Part shown: in pieces, positions 49,219-49,830 of the stretch | Layout: each line of letters begins with the position of its first letter | Position numbering within the stretch: the stretch's first letter is position 1 | Assembly: GCA_002049455.2 (NCBI GenBank) | Contig: KV919083.1 | Span: 36,942-86,771, forward strand | Direction: 5' to 3' | DNA from: Porphyra umbilicalis | Taxonomy: Eukaryota; Rhodophyta; Bangiophyceae; Bangiales; Bangiaceae | Length of the DNA stretch: 49,830 bases | Made by a program: the position numbers and the translations under genes | The notes under the pieces: model-generated | The model's database searches: none | Seen by the model: only the letters and a program-made list of their open reading frames with translations | What the model was told of the DNA's origin: nothing

Positions 49219-49830
49219 ATGTCTTTGACGAAGGCCTTCACCCTAGGACGGACTCAAACAGGTCGGCTGTCTATCATCAAAAAAAAGGAGACGCGCTTCG
49301 AGCCCCGCTTCATGGTGTGTAGCAGGACGCAGCCCGTGCATCTCGAGCGCGAGGCAGAGTCGGCACGCCGTGCAGCAGCCCTGAAAGCAGACAGGGCGAG
49401 GCCGTCGCCTTGCGAAAGAAGGCGGCGCTGCGAACAGACGTTACAAGCCTACCCCCGGCGGCCCGAGCAGCCTCCATGACCCGTGTGGCGGACGCGCTGA
49501 CAGGGCCGCACGCACGAGCGGCTCTCGTGACCAACCCTCGTGGAGCTGCCTTCCATAAGGCCTACGCGGGTGGGATTGCGGGGGGCATGAATGAGAACAC
49601 CGCCTTGCTGTTCGCTGGTGCAACGCAGGCTGGCATCGAGTTTGGAGAGTCGGCTCCTGGAGAGATCCCGAACTCAGATGTGGTTCGACGTGGGCTTCAC
49701 AAGCGGCTTGAGAAGGCAAGCGCAACTAAGCACAAAGGCCACGTGGACCGCATTGGCGCGTTGATGAGCACGCTGAGTGGACCAGTTGGGTCGGTTCGGT
49801 GGTATGTTGGCGGTGCCTCCTCCCCCGTTG
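49219..49830 (+). CDS. Unidentified gene running off the right edge
   Basis: From ATG 49219 the frame reads MSLTKAFTLGRTQTGRLSII, then Lys/Arg/Glu-rich helical sequence to about 49400 (REAESARRAAALKADRA). The coding sense then continues in the frame of 49476 (DALTGPHARAALVTNPRG, GMNENTALLFAGATQAGIEF) without a stop to the last base of the window. The junction near 49395-49410 (CAGACAGGGCGAGGCC) implies an indel or a very short intron. I recognise no domain. It may belong to the same gene as the Cys-rich exon upstream, separated by the T-rich interval, or to the accessory locus of element B. Confidence 0.45.

Larger units (their letters stand above)
34817..49830. mobile_element. Plavaka-like DNA transposon, element B (left end seen, right end not in window)
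   Basis: The left end, CGTCGGGAAAGTG at 34817-34829 preceded by AT, matches the ends of element A. Inside it the CTTGTAGCC pair at 35041-35070 and the site at 34978-34986 mirror those of element A. The element carries a transposase (minus) and a divergent accessory-type gene (plus, from 45689). No copy of the end motif was found to the right, so the element probably extends past 49830, or its right end is lost. The internal copia insertion is later. The right boundary given is only the window edge. Confidence 0.55.

Overview
The window looks like nuclear DNA from a very GC-rich eukaryote with compact genes, most likely a bangiophyte red alga of the Porphyra/Pyropia type. This is an inference. 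It rests on extreme GC, very high GC3, host genes with no obvious introns, long C/G homopolymers, and dense mobile elements of eukaryotic families (Helitron, Ty1/copia, Plavaka-like DDE transposons). No rRNA, tRNA or CRISPR array was recognised.

Region 1 (1-7.5 kb) is mobile-element debris. It holds a 5'-truncated Helitron Rep/helicase (777-3938, minus) with a candidate CTAG 3' terminus at 543, a second copy of that terminus at 5940, a ~200 bp direct repeat (5741 and 7104), one unidentified coding region (5144-5677) and a C-rich simple-sequence block. Region 2 (7.5-23.6 kb) is the host-gene part. It carries a secreted glycine-rich repeat protein (8721-9962), a bZIP transcription factor (20133-~21.8 kb) and, convergent with it, a probable EMC7-like ER membrane protein complex subunit (22728-23572, minus). 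These lie among long GC-saturated stretches where every frame is open by chance.

Region 3 (24.0-34.5 kb) is a complete ~10.5 kb Plavaka-like DNA transposon, element A. It has 19 bp terminal inverted repeats at 23997 and 34448, an intact three-exon transposase (30131-33789) and a divergently transcribed multi-exon accessory gene (24734-~29222, minus). Region 4 (34.8 kb to the right edge) is a second element, B, in mirror orientation with the same end sequence. Its transposase (44793 to 35582, minus) is also uninterrupted once introns are removed. Its first intron has been entered by a young, complete 5659 bp Ty1/copia retrotransposon (37243-42901), with 422 bp LTRs differing at 2 sites, a CGGAG target duplication and an intact 1443-codon gag-pol. 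The copia primer-binding site matches the anticodon arm of initiator tRNA-Met, as in the half-tRNA priming of Drosophila copia. A divergent Ala/Thr-rich gene (45689-47121) follows, and a further unidentified gene runs off the right edge.

A theme through the window is that at least four otherwise convincing reading frames change frame exactly at C/G runs of 7-11 bases. This points to homopolymer indels in the assembly or to real slippage, and it must be resolved before any of these genes is called a pseudogene.
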